64,000 nt of DNA from Microbacterium sp. SORGH_AS_0428 (GTDB lineage: Bacteria > Actinomycetota > Actinomycetes > Actinomycetales > Microbacteriaceae): the NCBI RefSeq assembly GCF_031453615.1, contig NZ_JAVIZT010000001.1, positions 1,860,001 through 1,924,000 of the forward strand, given 5' to 3'. Position numbers and translations under genes: made by a program. The notes under the pieces are model-generated. The model was not told the DNA's origin, ran no database searches, and worked only from the letters and a program-made list of their open reading frames with translations. Below are positions 8,752-17,507 of the stretch, piece after piece (the first letter of the stretch is position 1; each line of letters opens with the position of its first letter).

Positions 8752-9270
8752 TCAGAACGGGGTGTCGTCGCCGTAGGCGCCCGGGGCGCCCCATGCGTCG
8801 GCACCGTTCGCCGTGTTGTTGCCGCCTGCGGGCGAGCCGGGGGTCGCCCACGGCTCATCGGCGACCTGGGCACGCGACTGTCCGCCGCCACCACCGCTGT
8901 TGCCACCGGCTGCGCGCGTCACCTGAGCGGTGGCGTAGCGCAGGCTCGGGCCGATCTCGTCGACCTCGAGCTCGATGGAGGTGCGGTTGTTGCCCTCACG
9001 GTCCTGGTAGGAGCGCTGCTTCAGGCGGCCGGTCGCGATGACGCGGCTTCCCTTCGTCAGCGAACCCGCAACGTGCTCGGCGAACTCACGCCACACCGAT
9101 GCACGAAGGAACAGCGCTTCGCCGTCCTTCCATTCACCCGACGCGCGATCGAAGTTGCGCGGCGTGGAGGCGATCGTGAAGTTCGCGACGGGGAGCCCGT
9201 TCTGCGTGTAACGCAGTTCGGGATCGGCCGTGAGGTTACCCACGACGGTGATGACGGTTTCGCCGGCCAT
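8752..9270 (-). CDS. ssb: Single-stranded DNA-binding protein SSB
   Basis: This 172-residue protein has an N-terminal OB fold (residues 1-112, with [16 protein letters not shown] and the [15 protein letters not shown] segment), a Gly-rich flexible linker and an acidic-aromatic tail ending DDTPF. That tail recruits replication and repair partners. ATG 9270 follows the rpsF stop by 5 nt. The long in-frame extension upstream of 9270 is a shadow of rpsF. Confidence 0.97.
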   Translation of the reverse strand: MAGETVITVVGNLTADPELRYTQNGLPVANFTIASTPRNFDRASGEWKDGEALFLRASVWREFAEHVAGSLTKGSRVIATGRLKQRSYQDREGNNRTSIELEVDEIGPSLRYATAQVTRAAGGNSGGGGGQSRAQVADEPWATPGSPAGGNNTANGADAWGAPGAYGDDTPF

Positions 9271-9275
9271 GAGCC

Positions 9276-9659
9276 TTAGGCCTTTGCTGCCTTCGCGGGA
9301 GCGGCGGCCTTGCGGGCTGCCTTCTCCTCGGAGCGCTTGGCTTCGGCGGCGACCTGAGCGATCGCCTCTTCGGCGCGGAGGACCTTGGTACGCAGGATCG
9401 ACTCGTTCAGCTTCAGCTGACGGTCGAGCTCCTGGGTGGCCTCGCTCGTGGCGACGAAGTTCACGACGGCGTAGATGCCCTCGGACTTCTTCTGGATCTC
9501 GTACGCGAGACGACGACGGCCCCAGACATCGACCTTGTCCACCGAACCGCCATCGTTGGTGATGACCTTCAGGAACTTGTCGAGGTTGGGGGCAACCTGA
9601 CGCTCGTCGATCTCGGGGTCGAAGATGACCATGAGCTCGTACTGGTGCGAGTGCGTCAC
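9276..9659 (-). CDS. rpsF: Ribosomal protein bS6
   Basis: This 127-residue bS6 has [15 protein letters not shown] at the start, [19 protein letters not shown] in the middle and an Ala/Lys-rich C-terminal extension. GTG 9659 is the start, preceded by AAGGAGG about 8 nt upstream. It opens the rpsF-ssb-rpsR-rplI operon. The leader upstream holds a hairpin that may be the S6:S18 autoregulatory element. Confidence 0.97.
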   Translation of the reverse strand: MTHSHQYELMVIFDPEIDERQVAPNLDKFLKVITNDGGSVDKVDVWGRRRLAYEIQKKSEGIYAVVNFVATSEATQELDRQLKLNESILRTKVLRAEEAIAQVAAEAKRSEEKAARKAAAPAKAAKA

Positions 9660-9686
9660 TAACCCACCTCCTTCGGACTAGAACGG

Positions 9687-9710
9687 CTGCCGGGCACTTC
9701 CCGGTAGCAG
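9687..9710 (-). promoter_or_regulatory. Possible S6:S18 autoregulatory leader hairpin
   Basis: In the rpsF leader, read leftwards, CTGC-TA-CCGGG pairs with CCCGG-CAG around a short AAGTG-type loop, about 28 nt before the GTG start. bS6-bS18 leader elements with an asymmetric bulge are known in many bacteria. The match here is by position and shape only. Confidence 0.35.
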
Positions 9711-9821
9711 GAGGGTGTAATGCACGTGCCGGGACACAGACGTATCCAGACAACCTCAGAAGTCTAGCGGATGCGGCTCGCCGCCGCATCCGGGTCCGAT
9801 CGCGGCCGGTAGCGTGGCCGC

Positions 9822-10811
9822 ATGGAGTGGACCCCGGACGTCTCTGTCGGCGACTGGCTGCGCGAGCGGACGGACGATCCCTGGCAGGGCACGATGCACG
9901 ATGTCATCCCCCGTGGCTTCCCGGCCTATGCCCGCGTGTTCCACCCGACGACCCGGTCTCGTCCGGTCGGGATGGCATGGCCGCCTCTCCCGCAGGACGA
10001 GCACCGCCGCGCGTGGGACGCCTTTGCCGAGGCCCGGCCCGAGATCGACACCGAGGTGGCACGCTGGCGCGACGCGGCCGCATCCTTCGGCACCGAACTG
10101 CACCCGACGGCGCAGTGGGGCGCGCTGGTCGGCCGCGCGCCGGTGGACGGCCCCGTCTACGGCGCACGCTCGCGCTCCGACGACGGGTGGGAGTACGACG
10201 CCCCGCGCGAGGGCGAGCTGGATGCGGCGACCCTCGCCGCGATCGGCCGGCACCTCGCCGCGCGCGGCACCGCGGTCGGATACGCGGCCGTGTGGGAGGG
10301 CTGGGGTGGCCTGGTCGGCCATCTCGGGATCGCGCCGTCGCGGGCGTTCCTCTCCTCCTCGTCCGACGAGCCGGACCTCGAGCGGCACCAGGAGATGCTC
10401 GCCCACGCGATGCAGGACCCGTTCAACCGCCCGTATGCGAAGGAGAGCTGGCAGCCCGGCATCCTCGACGACGCCGTCTCGCGCGGACCGCGGCTGTCGC
10501 TGCCCGGCCGCGACTACGTGCTGTTCCGGGGGCCGCTCGACGTCTTCGCCGATCCGACGTGGCCCCGCGAGGTCCCCTGGCGCGATGCGGAGATGGAGCG
10601 TGCCGGATTCGCCCAGTTCGCCGCATCCCCGTCACTGATGTGGCCGTCGGACCGGTCGTGGGTGCTGGCCACCGAGGTGGACTTCGACTCCACGATCGTC
10701 GGCGGCGACACGGAGCTGATCGATGCCCTGTGCGCGGACCCCGCGCTCGAGGCCCTCCCGCTGCCCGCGGGATCTTCGCTGCAGTGGGATGCGGACGCGG
10801 TGAACCGATGA
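9822..10811 (+). CDS. Conserved hypothetical protein, 329 residues
   Basis: This soluble-looking protein (many Trp, Arg and Asp; no signal peptide or membrane segment) begins [17 protein letters not shown] do not recognise a catalytic motif. It has a central segment [16 protein letters not shown] and a C-terminal acidic region. The stop overlaps the start of the membrane protein gene at 10808 (ATGA), so it is the first gene of a three-gene unit with the two tandem paralogs. The function is unknown; a partner role for the membrane proteins is inferred from coupling. Confidence 0.72.
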   Translation: MEWTPDVSVGDWLRERTDDPWQGTMHDVIPRGFPAYARVFHPTTRSRPVGMAWPPLPQDEHRRAWDAFAEARPEIDTEVARWRDAAASFGTELHPTAQWGALVGRAPVDGPVYGARSRSDDGWEYDAPREGELDAATLAAIGRHLAARGTAVGYAAVWEGWGGLVGHLGIAPSRAFLSSSSDEPDLERHQEMLAHAMQDPFNRPYAKESWQPGILDDAVSRGPRLSLPGRDYVLFRGPLDVFADPTWPREVPWRDAEMERAGFAQFAASPSLMWPSDRSWVLATEVDFDSTIVGGDTELIDALCADPALEALPLPAGSSLQWDADAVNR

Positions 10812-11875
10812 CGCTCGACACGACCCCGCTCACCGCCCCGATCGACCCCGCCGAGCTGAAGGAGTTCCTCCGCAGGGACCGCACCGTCGGGCCTCCGCTC
10901 GAGGGCGGCACTCTTTTCGAAGGGTGGATGCTGCTGCTGGGGCTCTGCGGCGCGGGCCTCGCGCTCGTCATGATCTTCATCGGCCTCGTGACCGAGGCCT
11001 TCTTGGACACCCTTGTCATGGGGGTTCTTCCCCTCATCGTCGCGCTGCTGCTCGTGGCCGTCGGGTGGAGGCTGTCCGAGCGGAGTAATCAGCGGTACAA
11101 GATGGCGAGGTACCGATTCGCCAGGTTCGTTCAGGCCAACGGGCTCGTGAACGAAGGGAGGGAGCTCGATCGCAAGCTTCCCGGAATCCTCTTCACGGTC
11201 GGGCGGTCGCGCGTCGCCTCACCAGTTCTGCGGCGAGAAGAAGGACGGTTCGTAGAGTTCTCGAATTACCGCTACGCGAGGGCCCGGGGCGACCGACGGC
11301 GCTGGGGGTACGTGGCGATCAAGCTGAACACCCTGCTGCCGAACATCGTGCTCGACGCGCGGGGGAACAACGGGCTGTGGGGGCAGTCCAACCTGCCCGT
11401 CGTCCTTCGCGCCGAGCAGCGCCAAAGCCTCGGGGCGGAGTTCGACGAGCACTTCACCCTGTACTGCCCGGCGGGTTACGAACGCGATGCCCTCTACCTC
11501 TTCACCCCCGACATCATGGCGCGCTTCATCGACAACGCCGCACAGGTGGATGTCGAGATCGTCGACGACTGGCTGTTCCTGTACGCGAAGCGTCCCCTGG
11601 TCACGACGGACCCCGCGACCTGGCTGTGGCTCATGACGACCGTCGACGCCCTCACCCAGAAGCTCGACCAGTGGGAGCGCTGGCGCGACGACAAGCTGCC
11701 CGAGCCGGCATCCGCCGAGTCGCTGCCTCCGCTGGTCACCCCGCCGCCCGCTGTCGCCGCCGAGGGTCGGCGTCTGCGTCAGAAGCGAGAGCTCTTGAAG
11801 GGTCTGCTCGTCCTCTTCGCCCTCGTGGCCGTCTTCGTGCTGGAGATCGTCTTCGTGTTCTCCCTCGCCCGCTGA
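10808..11875 (+). CDS. Membrane protein of unknown function, tandem paralog 1
   Basis: This 355-residue protein has a short N-terminus ([20 protein letters not shown]), two adjacent membrane segments (about residues 42-63 and 70-90), a large soluble domain (about 95-325) and a final membrane helix next to the C-terminus. The soluble domain contains FVQANGLVNEGRELDRKLPG and a region around YCPAGYERDALYLFTPDIM. Together with the next gene it forms a tandem duplication. The long reading frame extending upstream from here is a shadow of the preceding gene. No family function is known to me. Confidence 0.78.
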   Translation: MTLDTTPLTAPIDPAELKEFLRRDRTVGPPLEGGTLFEGWMLLLGLCGAGLALVMIFIGLVTEAFLDTLVMGVLPLIVALLLVAVGWRLSERSNQRYKMARYRFARFVQANGLVNEGRELDRKLPGILFTVGRSRVASPVLRREEGRFVEFSNYRYARARGDRRRWGYVAIKLNTLLPNIVLDARGNNGLWGQSNLPVVLRAEQRQSLGAEFDEHFTLYCPAGYERDALYLFTPDIMARFIDNAAQVDVEIVDDWLFLYAKRPLVTTDPATWLWLMTTVDALTQKLDQWERWRDDKLPEPASAESLPPLVTPPPAVAAEGRRLRQKRELLKGLLVLFALVAVFVLEIVFVFSLAR

Positions 11876-11887
11876 CCCGGTGAACCG

Positions 11888-12955
11888 ATGACGATCGACA
11901 CAACGCCACTCACCGCTCCGATCGACCCCGCCGATCTGAAGGAGTTCAGCCGCAAGAATCGCACGACCGACACGCCGCGTGCCGCGTTCTTCGGCAGCCT
12001 CGTGGCGATGGGCGCCGCGTTCTGTTTCGTGCTCTGCGTTGTGGTCTCAGCCATTGCCTTCCTCCTCGGCTCGTTGGCGACACCGTCCCTGCTGGACCTA
12101 CTGGCTGTCGCGGCGCTTGCACTGGTGGCCGTGGGCGGATACGCCGTGTCCGTCCGAGCCCTGAGCGCGCAAGAGGAGTACATCTACCGGACCGCGATGT
12201 TCGCTCGCGCGAACGGGTTGGTCAACGAAGGGAAGGAGCTCGATCGCGACCTTCCCGGCGTCATCTTCCACCTGGGCCGCTTCCGCGCATCCTTTCCCGT
12301 CCTGCGTCGCACCGGTGGGCGATTCGTCGAGTTCGCGAACTATCGCCACACGACGGGCGACAGGTCTTACGACGCGTATCGATGGGGGTACGTGGCCATC
12401 AAGCTCGACGCGCAACTGCCGAACATCGTGCTCGACGCTCGAGAGAACAACGGCGTGATGGGGCAGTCGAACCTGCCGGTGACCATCGATCGGGCGCAGC
12501 GGCTGAGCCTCGAGGGTGACTTCGACCGGTACTTCGCGCTGTACTGTCCAGCGGGTTACGAGCGCGACGCGCTCTACCTGTTCACGCCCGACATCATGGC
12601 CCGGTTCATCGACAACGCCGCCCAGCTCGACGTCGAGATCGTTGACGACTGGCTGTTCCTGTATGCGAAGCGCCCCCTGGTGACGACGGACCCGGAGACC
12701 TGGACCTGGCTGCTTGCCACGGTCGACGCCGTCACGCAGAAGCTCGACCAGTGGGCGCGCTGGCGCGACGATCGCGTGACGGATGCGGCAGCCGCCGAAG
12801 CCCCGTCCCCGATGGTCACCCCGCCGCCCGCTGTCGCCGCCGGCGGCCAGCGCTTGCAGCGAAAGCGGAAGCTCCTGAAGGGCCTGCTCGCCCTGTTCGC
12901 GCTCGTGGCCGTCTTCGTGCTGGAGATCGTCTTCGTGTTCTCCCTCGCCCGCTGA
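11888..12955 (+). CDS. Membrane protein of unknown function, tandem paralog 2
   Basis: This protein has the same 355-residue length and layout as the preceding gene. The N-terminal 20 residues, the soluble domain and the last helix are very similar. The paired membrane segments (about residues 35-90) are strongly diverged. The last 54 nt of the two genes are identical (11822-11875 and 12902-12955), and both starts share the context GGTGAACCGATGAC. It follows the first copy by 12 nt. The pattern suggests duplication with 3'-end gene conversion and relaxed or divergent selection on the membrane part. Confidence 0.78.
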   Translation: MTIDTTPLTAPIDPADLKEFSRKNRTTDTPRAAFFGSLVAMGAAFCFVLCVVVSAIAFLLGSLATPSLLDLLAVAALALVAVGGYAVSVRALSAQEEYIYRTAMFARANGLVNEGKELDRDLPGVIFHLGRFRASFPVLRRTGGRFVEFANYRHTTGDRSYDAYRWGYVAIKLDAQLPNIVLDARENNGVMGQSNLPVTIDRAQRLSLEGDFDRYFALYCPAGYERDALYLFTPDIMARFIDNAAQLDVEIVDDWLFLYAKRPLVTTDPETWTWLLATVDAVTQKLDQWARWRDDRVTDAAAAEAPSPMVTPPPAVAAGGQRLQRKRKLLKGLLALFALVAVFVLEIVFVFSLAR

Positions 12956-13004
12956 CTCCGAGTCCGCAACACGCGCCCCTCGAACCCGCCCTCTACCTGT
13001 TCGA

Positions 13005-13215
13005 GGGACCCGAGGTGCGGGCTTTCCGGCCTCGGGACCGCAAGACGCGTCCCTCGAACGCACCCACCCCCTGTTCAAGGGACCCGAGGTGCGGGCTTTC
13101 CGGCCTCGGGACCGCAAGACGCGTCCCTCCAACAGAAGAGTCGGTCCCTCGAACGCACGTCGGTCCCTCGAACGGAGGCGATCTCCTCGAACGCACGTCG
13201 GTCCCTCGAGCGCAC
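13005..13215. repeat. Intergenic repeat array
   Basis: A 51-bp unit occurs twice with no mismatch (13005-13055 and 13079-13129). It is followed by several shorter copies of GTCCCTCGAACGCACGTCG-like units up to about 13215. GGTCCCTCG and CGAGGGACC occur in both orientations, so hairpins can form. It lies between the convergent membrane protein and ABC transporter genes, and no coding is seen. Confidence 0.8.
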
Positions 13216-13243
13216 TCAAGTCCCGCGCGCGGTCCGGCGCGGG

Positions 13244-13990
13244 TCAGGCGAGGGCGCCGCCGCGGCGTTCGCGCTCGAGGAACCGGATCGTCTCCGGATG
13301 CTGGGGGGCATCGAACACCTGCGCGGGCGTTCCCTGCTCGATGATCGTGCCGCCCTGCATGAACACGATCCGGTCGGCGACCTCCCGCGCGAACGACATC
13401 TCGTGCGTCGCCATCAGGATGGTGGAGCCGCGGGTCTTGAGCTCGCGCACCAGATCGAGCACCTCGCCGACGAGCTGCGGGTCGAGCGCGCTCGTGATCT
13501 CGTCGAGCAGCAGGAGCTCGGGATCGGTCATGATCGCGCGGACGATCGCGACGCGCTGCTGCTGCCCGCCCGAGAGGCGGTCGGGGAACTCACGCGCCTT
13601 CGCACCGAGGCCCAGCGTCTCGAGCAGCTCCATGCCGCGCGCACGCGCCTGCTCACGCGGCACGCCGTGCACACGGCGCGCCGCCAGGGTGACGTTGTCG
13701 ATCACGCGCAGATGCGGGAAGAGATTGAAGTGCTGGAACACGACGCCGATGCGGGCGCGCACCGCATCCTGATCGACCGTGGGATCGGTGATGTCGTCGC
13801 CGCTGAGCAGGATGCGGCCGTCGTCGACCCGCTCGATGAGGTTGATCGTGCGCAGCAGCGTCGACTTGCCCGAGCCGGAGGCGCCGATGAGCACCACGAC
13901 CTCGTGCTTGGCCAGGCTCAGATCAATGCCGCGCAGCACCTGGTGGTCGCCGAAGTCCTTGCGCACGCCGATCACATCGAGAACGCTCAC
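13244..13990 (-). CDS. Polar amino-acid-type ABC transporter ATP-binding protein
   Basis: This 248-residue ATPase has Walker A GASGSGKST, the Q-loop near GVVFQHFNLFPH, signature LSGGQQQR, Walker B LLLLDEITSALDP and the switch histidine in ATHEM, as in the GlnQ/HisP group. GTG 13990 overlaps the permease stop (GTGA). It is the last gene of a long leftward operon beginning with an S-adenosylhomocysteine-hydrolase-like gene. Confidence 0.93.
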   Translation of the reverse strand: MSVLDVIGVRKDFGDHQVLRGIDLSLAKHEVVVLIGASGSGKSTLLRTINLIERVDDGRILLSGDDITDPTVDQDAVRARIGVVFQHFNLFPHLRVIDNVTLAARRVHGVPREQARARGMELLETLGLGAKAREFPDRLSGGQQQRVAIVRAIMTDPELLLLDEITSALDPQLVGEVLDLVRELKTRGSTILMATHEMSFAREVADRIVFMQGGTIIEQGTPAQVFDAPQHPETIRFLERERRGGALA

Positions 13991-14847
13991 ACGACACCCC
14001 CGGTCTGCTCGCGGCGGGCGAGGCGGGCCGAGACCCAGTCGGTGAGCCGGATCATCGGCAGGCTCATGGCGACGAAGAGGAGCCCCGCGACGATGTACGG
14101 GGTGAAGTTGTAGGTGGCGGCGACCTGGATCTGGGCGGCGCGCACGGCGTCGACGGCACCGAGGACGGAGATGAGCCCCACATCCTTCTGCATCGACACG
14201 AAATCGTTCATGAGGGCGGGCACGACCTTGCGCACGCCCTGCGGGATGACGACGATGCGCAGGGTCTGCGCGTGGCTGAGCCCGAGCGAGCGGGCGGCGA
14301 TCCGCTGCGAGGGGTGCACCGCCTCCATGCCCGCGCGCAGCACCTCGGCGACATACGCCGAGTAGGTGAGCACGATCGCGATGGTGCCCCACAGCACCAC
14401 CGGCACGCGGCCGAAGATGCCGAGCGCGGGGATGCCGAACCCGACCAGATACAGCACGATCAGCAGCGGCATCCCGCGGAAGAGGTCGGTGTAGACGGTC
14501 GCGAGGGCGCGGAGCGGGAAGAACACCGGGCCGCGCAGCGAGCGCATCACGGCGAGCAGCGTGCCGATCACGGCGACGGCGAGCGCGGCCACCAGCAGCA
14601 CCTGGATGTTGACCCACAGCCCGGCGAGCACCGAGGGGAAGGCGGCGAGCGCGATGTCGATGTCGAAGAAGCTGCGGCGCACGTCCTCCCAGCCGGGGCT
14701 GGAGACGATCGCGTAGCCGACGACGCCCACGAAGACGACGGTGCTGGCCAGGGCGATCAGCACCGATCTCGTGGACTGCCGGCGCCGCGTGGCGCGCCGG
14801 GCGAGCTCGAGCTCGCTCGGCTGCCACGCGGCGTCGGTCGTGGTCAT
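13987..14847 (-). CDS. Amino-acid-type ABC transporter permease
   Basis: This 286-residue permease of the HisM/GlnP group has about six membrane segments and the EAA-type cytoplasmic loop around residues 180-205 (GMEAVHPSQRIAARSLGLS). It forms the channel with the ATPase encoded downstream. An extended N-terminal cytoplasmic tail (residues 1-28) precedes the first helix. It follows the binding-protein gene by 2 nt, so the three transport genes form one unit. Confidence 0.92.
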   Translation of the reverse strand: MTTTDAAWQPSELELARRATRRRQSTRSVLIALASTVVFVGVVGYAIVSSPGWEDVRRSFFDIDIALAAFPSVLAGLWVNIQVLLVAALAVAVIGTLLAVMRSLRGPVFFPLRALATVYTDLFRGMPLLIVLYLVGFGIPALGIFGRVPVVLWGTIAIVLTYSAYVAEVLRAGMEAVHPSQRIAARSLGLSHAQTLRIVVIPQGVRKVVPALMNDFVSMQKDVGLISVLGAVDAVRAAQIQVAATYNFTPYIVAGLLFVAMSLPMIRLTDWVSARLARREQTGGVV

Positions 14848-14849
14848 GT

Positions 14850-15704
14850 TCAGCCGAGGACCGGAACGTCGACGGCTTCGCTGAGCCAGGTCTTCTGCAG
14901 CTCGTCGAGCGTGCCGTCCGCGCGGAGCTCGTCGAGCGCCTTCGAGACCGGATCAGTCAGCTCGGAGCCCTTCGGCAGCACGTAGGCCAACTGGTCGCCG
15001 CCGGTGGTGTCGGCGAACTGGCCGAGGATCTTGCCGCCGTCGAGCTCCGCGTTCGCGAGGTAGAAGGCGGTGGGCAGGTCGATCACGAACGCGTCGATCT
15101 GACCGGACTGGAACGCGAGCACGACGTCGTCGTTGTTGTTGAAGACGCTGAGCTTGTCGGTGCCGAGCTCCTCGGCGGCGACGGTGTAGCTGGTCGTGCC
15201 GCTCATGACGCCGACCGTGTACCCCTTGAGCTCGTCGATCGTGGTCGCGTTCGCCGCGGCCGAGCTGTCGGAGGTGACCACGGCCTGCGAGGTCGTGTAG
15301 TACGGCGACGAGAAGTCGACGGCCTGCTTGCGCTCGTCGGTCACCGAGAACTGCTGGATGTTGAGGTCCCAGTCCTTCGGACCGGGCGCGATCGCGCTGT
15401 CGAACGTGGAACGCACCCACACGACGTCGTCGGCCGAGAAGCCGAGCTTCTCCGCCAGCGCGTAGGAGACGGCCGACTCGAAGCCCTTCTGGTTGGAGGG
15501 GTCGTTGTCGACGATCCAGGGGTCGTATGCCGGCTCGCCCGTGGCGATGGTGAGCTTGCCCGCGGTGAGGGTCGGAAGCGATCCGTCCTCGGATGCGGCG
15601 GGCGCGGACTCCCCCGCGAAGGCACAGGCGGTCAGGGCGAGCGCTGCGACAGCGCCGAGGGCGGCACCGACGGTCAGGCGCCGGAGGCGGGAGGTCGTGG
15701 TCAC
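14850..15704 (-). CDS. Amino-acid-type ABC transporter substrate-binding lipoprotein
   Basis: This 284-residue family-3 solute-binding protein has a signal peptide with lipobox LTAC (Cys about residue 27), so it is a lipoprotein on the outer face of the membrane. The mature part has the two-lobe fold, with the YDPWIVDND region replacing the more usual start and the DLNIQQFSVTDERK hinge segment. The ligand is not readable. Genomic context points to a compound processed by the adenosylhomocysteinase-like and amidohydrolase proteins, which is an inference. GTG start. Confidence 0.92.
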   Translation of the reverse strand: MTTTSRLRRLTVGAALGAVAALALTACAFAGESAPAASEDGSLPTLTAGKLTIATGEPAYDPWIVDNDPSNQKGFESAVSYALAEKLGFSADDVVWVRSTFDSAIAPGPKDWDLNIQQFSVTDERKQAVDFSSPYYTTSQAVVTSDSSAAANATTIDELKGYTVGVMSGTTSYTVAAEELGTDKLSVFNNNDDVVLAFQSGQIDAFVIDLPTAFYLANAELDGGKILGQFADTTGGDQLAYVLPKGSELTDPVSKALDELRADGTLDELQKTWLSEAVDVPVLG

Positions 15705-15771
15705 GGGGACTCCAAGCAGGAAGAGGGGGTGTCGGGTCGGGCGTCGGCGGTTGCTGTGTCCGACGCCGCGC

Positions 15772-16209
15772 TCAGCCTAAATCACGCGCGAGTCGCCAGT
15801 CCTCGAAGCTGAAACCTGGCGAAACGACACAGCTGACCAGCACTTCGGCGTCGCCCCCGAGGCGGGCCGACTGCCATACGCCGGCCGGCACCGTCACCTG
15901 CGCGAGGTGTCCGGCGGCGAGGTCGGGACCCAGGGTCACGGTGCGCTCGGCGAGCGGCTCGCCGCCCGCACCCCCGAGGGTCAGCTCGAGGGTGCCGGGT
16001 CCGTGCCAGAGCCAGATCTCGTCGCTCGTGACGACGTGCCACGCGCTGTGCTCGCCGGGAGTCAGCAGATAGTGGATGCAGGTCGCCGCCGGCCTCGGGC
16101 CCGCGGGCGTCTCCACGCCCGCGGTGGCGGTCCACATCCGGCGGAACCAGCCGCCTTCGGGATGGGGGGCGAGATCGAGGGTGACGGCGGTGGCGGGACG
16201 TGTGCTCAT
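15772..16209 (-). CDS. Cupin-fold protein, DUF985 family
   Basis: This 145-residue protein is a single-domain cupin with the DUF985 hallmarks: LAPHPEGGWFRRMW at the start, then a core containing HYLLTPGEHSAWHVVTSDE, where histidines and glutamate could hold a metal. Structures of this family resemble epimerases and sugar or metabolite-binding cupins, but no reaction is established. The ATG overlaps the stop of the amidohydrolase gene (ATGA). The 67-nt gap to the binding-protein gene suggests it belongs to the same operon. Confidence 0.85.
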   Translation of the reverse strand: MSTRPATAVTLDLAPHPEGGWFRRMWTATAGVETPAGPRPAATCIHYLLTPGEHSAWHVVTSDEIWLWHGPGTLELTLGGAGGEPLAERTVTLGPDLAAGHLAQVTVPAGVWQSARLGGDAEVLVSCVVSPGFSFEDWRLARDLG

Positions 16210-17507
16210 GCGCGGACTCCGGTGTGCTCGGTGAAGGACGGTGTCGTATGCCGGAAGGCGCCGCTGATCACGGTCGCCGCCGCGCTTCCCGCGCCGTCGG
16301 TGGCGAGGTGCTCGATCGTGTCGTCGATCGTCGTGACCGGGATGTCGAAGAAGGCGAGGTCGGCGAGGGCTCCGACCGCGAGATAGCCGGTGCGATCGGG
16401 ACCCGTGTCGATGCCCATCGCGTGGGCCCCGCCCAGGGTCGCCGCCCGCAGCAGCTGCGCCGCGAGAGCGCGATCGGAGTATCCCTGCGTCCTGGCGATG
16501 CGGTGCAGTGCCGCCACGTCGGCGAGCAGGTCGAGCGAGGGGCTGGAGGAGAGGGAGTCGGTGCCGACGGCGATGCCGTTGCCCTCCGCGAGGTACGCCG
16601 CGACGGGCGGTTCGTCGAGGCCGATGACCGCGTTGGAGCGGGGACAGAGCGCCACCGAGGTGCCTCGGGCGCGCAGCAGGGCGCGATCGCGTGCGGTCAT
16701 GTACACGCCGTGCGCGATGTGGCAGTCGGGCCCGAGCACACCGAGCTGATCGACGAACTCGGTCGCCCCCGTGCCGAAGCCGTCCCCGCGCAACTCGCGG
16801 AAGCTGCCGGCGCGCCGCTCCTGCCACGGCGTCGGATGCGGGGCGCCCGACTCGCGCTCGAAGGCGGCCTCGCCGAGGTGCAGATGGATGCGGCCGCCGC
16901 GCTCGCGCACGATGTCGGGGATCTCCAGCAGGGGCTCGACGTCCAGCGAGTACGGCGCGTGGGGCGAGAGCCCGGTGCCGGGCGGGGAGGGGAGCGCGTC
17001 CAGCGCCGCCTCGACCTGCGCTCTGCCGGTCGCCGCCCAGTCGGCGTTCGTCCAGCTCATCACCTCCCAGTAGGTGATGCCGTGAAGGCCCGCGTCGTGC
17101 AGCACCCCGGCGGCGGGCGCGTCGGTGACGATGTCGGCGACCGCGGTCGTGCCCGCCTCGATCACCGCGCGAGCTCCGGCGTCCGCATCCGCCTTCCAGT
17201 CGTGCCCGCGCTCGTAGACCGGGTCGAAGGCGGCGGCCCAGTCCTCGAAGCCGCGGTAACTGCCGCGTCCCACCTCGGCCATGCCCGTGTACTGCAGGTG
17301 CGAATGCGCATTGACGAGGCCCGGCAGGAGCACGCCCGGCCAGTGCACCTCGGTGAAGGAGGCGCCGCGGGCGGTCAGCTCGCGGCGCACCCAGTCGCGG
17401 TCGCCGACGTGGCGGATGCGGCCGCCGCTGACGGCGATCGCCCCCTGCGGGATCGGCGGCGCGGTGATGGGCAGCACGAGGTCGGCCGAGTACAGCACGA
17501 CGCTCAT
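16206..17507 (-). CDS. Amidohydrolase of the TrzN/MtaD (adenosine-type deaminase) group
   Basis: This 433-residue metal-dependent hydrolase shows the family motifs in order: HxH in NAHSHLQ (about residue 68), a metal His in HLHLGEAAFE, the following His in CHIAHGVY, and the metal Asp in VGTDSLSSS. That set fits deaminases of 5'-methylthioadenosine, S-adenosylhomocysteine or guanine and related heterocycles. MSVVLYS at 17507 is chosen as the start because it overlaps the upstream stop (ATGA), and residues before it look non-conserved. Its coupling to an adenosylhomocysteinase-like gene suggests an adenosyl-type substrate, which is an inference. Confidence 0.85.
   Translation of the reverse strand: MSVVLYSADLVLPITAPPIPQGAIAVSGGRIRHVGDRDWVRRELTARGASFTEVHWPGVLLPGLVNAHSHLQYTGMAEVGRGSYRGFEDWAAAFDPVYERGHDWKADADAGARAVIEAGTTAVADIVTDAPAAGVLHDAGLHGITYWEVMSWTNADWAATGRAQVEAALDALPSPPGTGLSPHAPYSLDVEPLLEIPDIVRERGGRIHLHLGEAAFERESGAPHPTPWQERRAGSFRELRGDGFGTGATEFVDQLGVLGPDCHIAHGVYMTARDRALLRARGTSVALCPRSNAVIGLDEPPVAAYLAEGNGIAVGTDSLSSSPSLDLLADVAALHRIARTQGYSDRALAAQLLRAATLGGAHAMGIDTGPDRTGYLAVGALADLAFFDIPVTTIDDTIEHLATDGAGSAAATVISGAFRHTTPSFTEHTGVRA

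Noticed and set aside
9827..10807. Upstream part of a 682-residue frame joining into the first tandem paralog
   Set aside because: This stretch is Arg/Gly/Pro-rich and lies over the 329-residue gene; the real start is ATG 10808 with a 4-nt overlap.
12956..13243. CRISPR array considered for the repeats after the tandem paralogs
   Set aside because: Only two 51-bp copies, irregular spacing, no cas genes and no uniform spacers.
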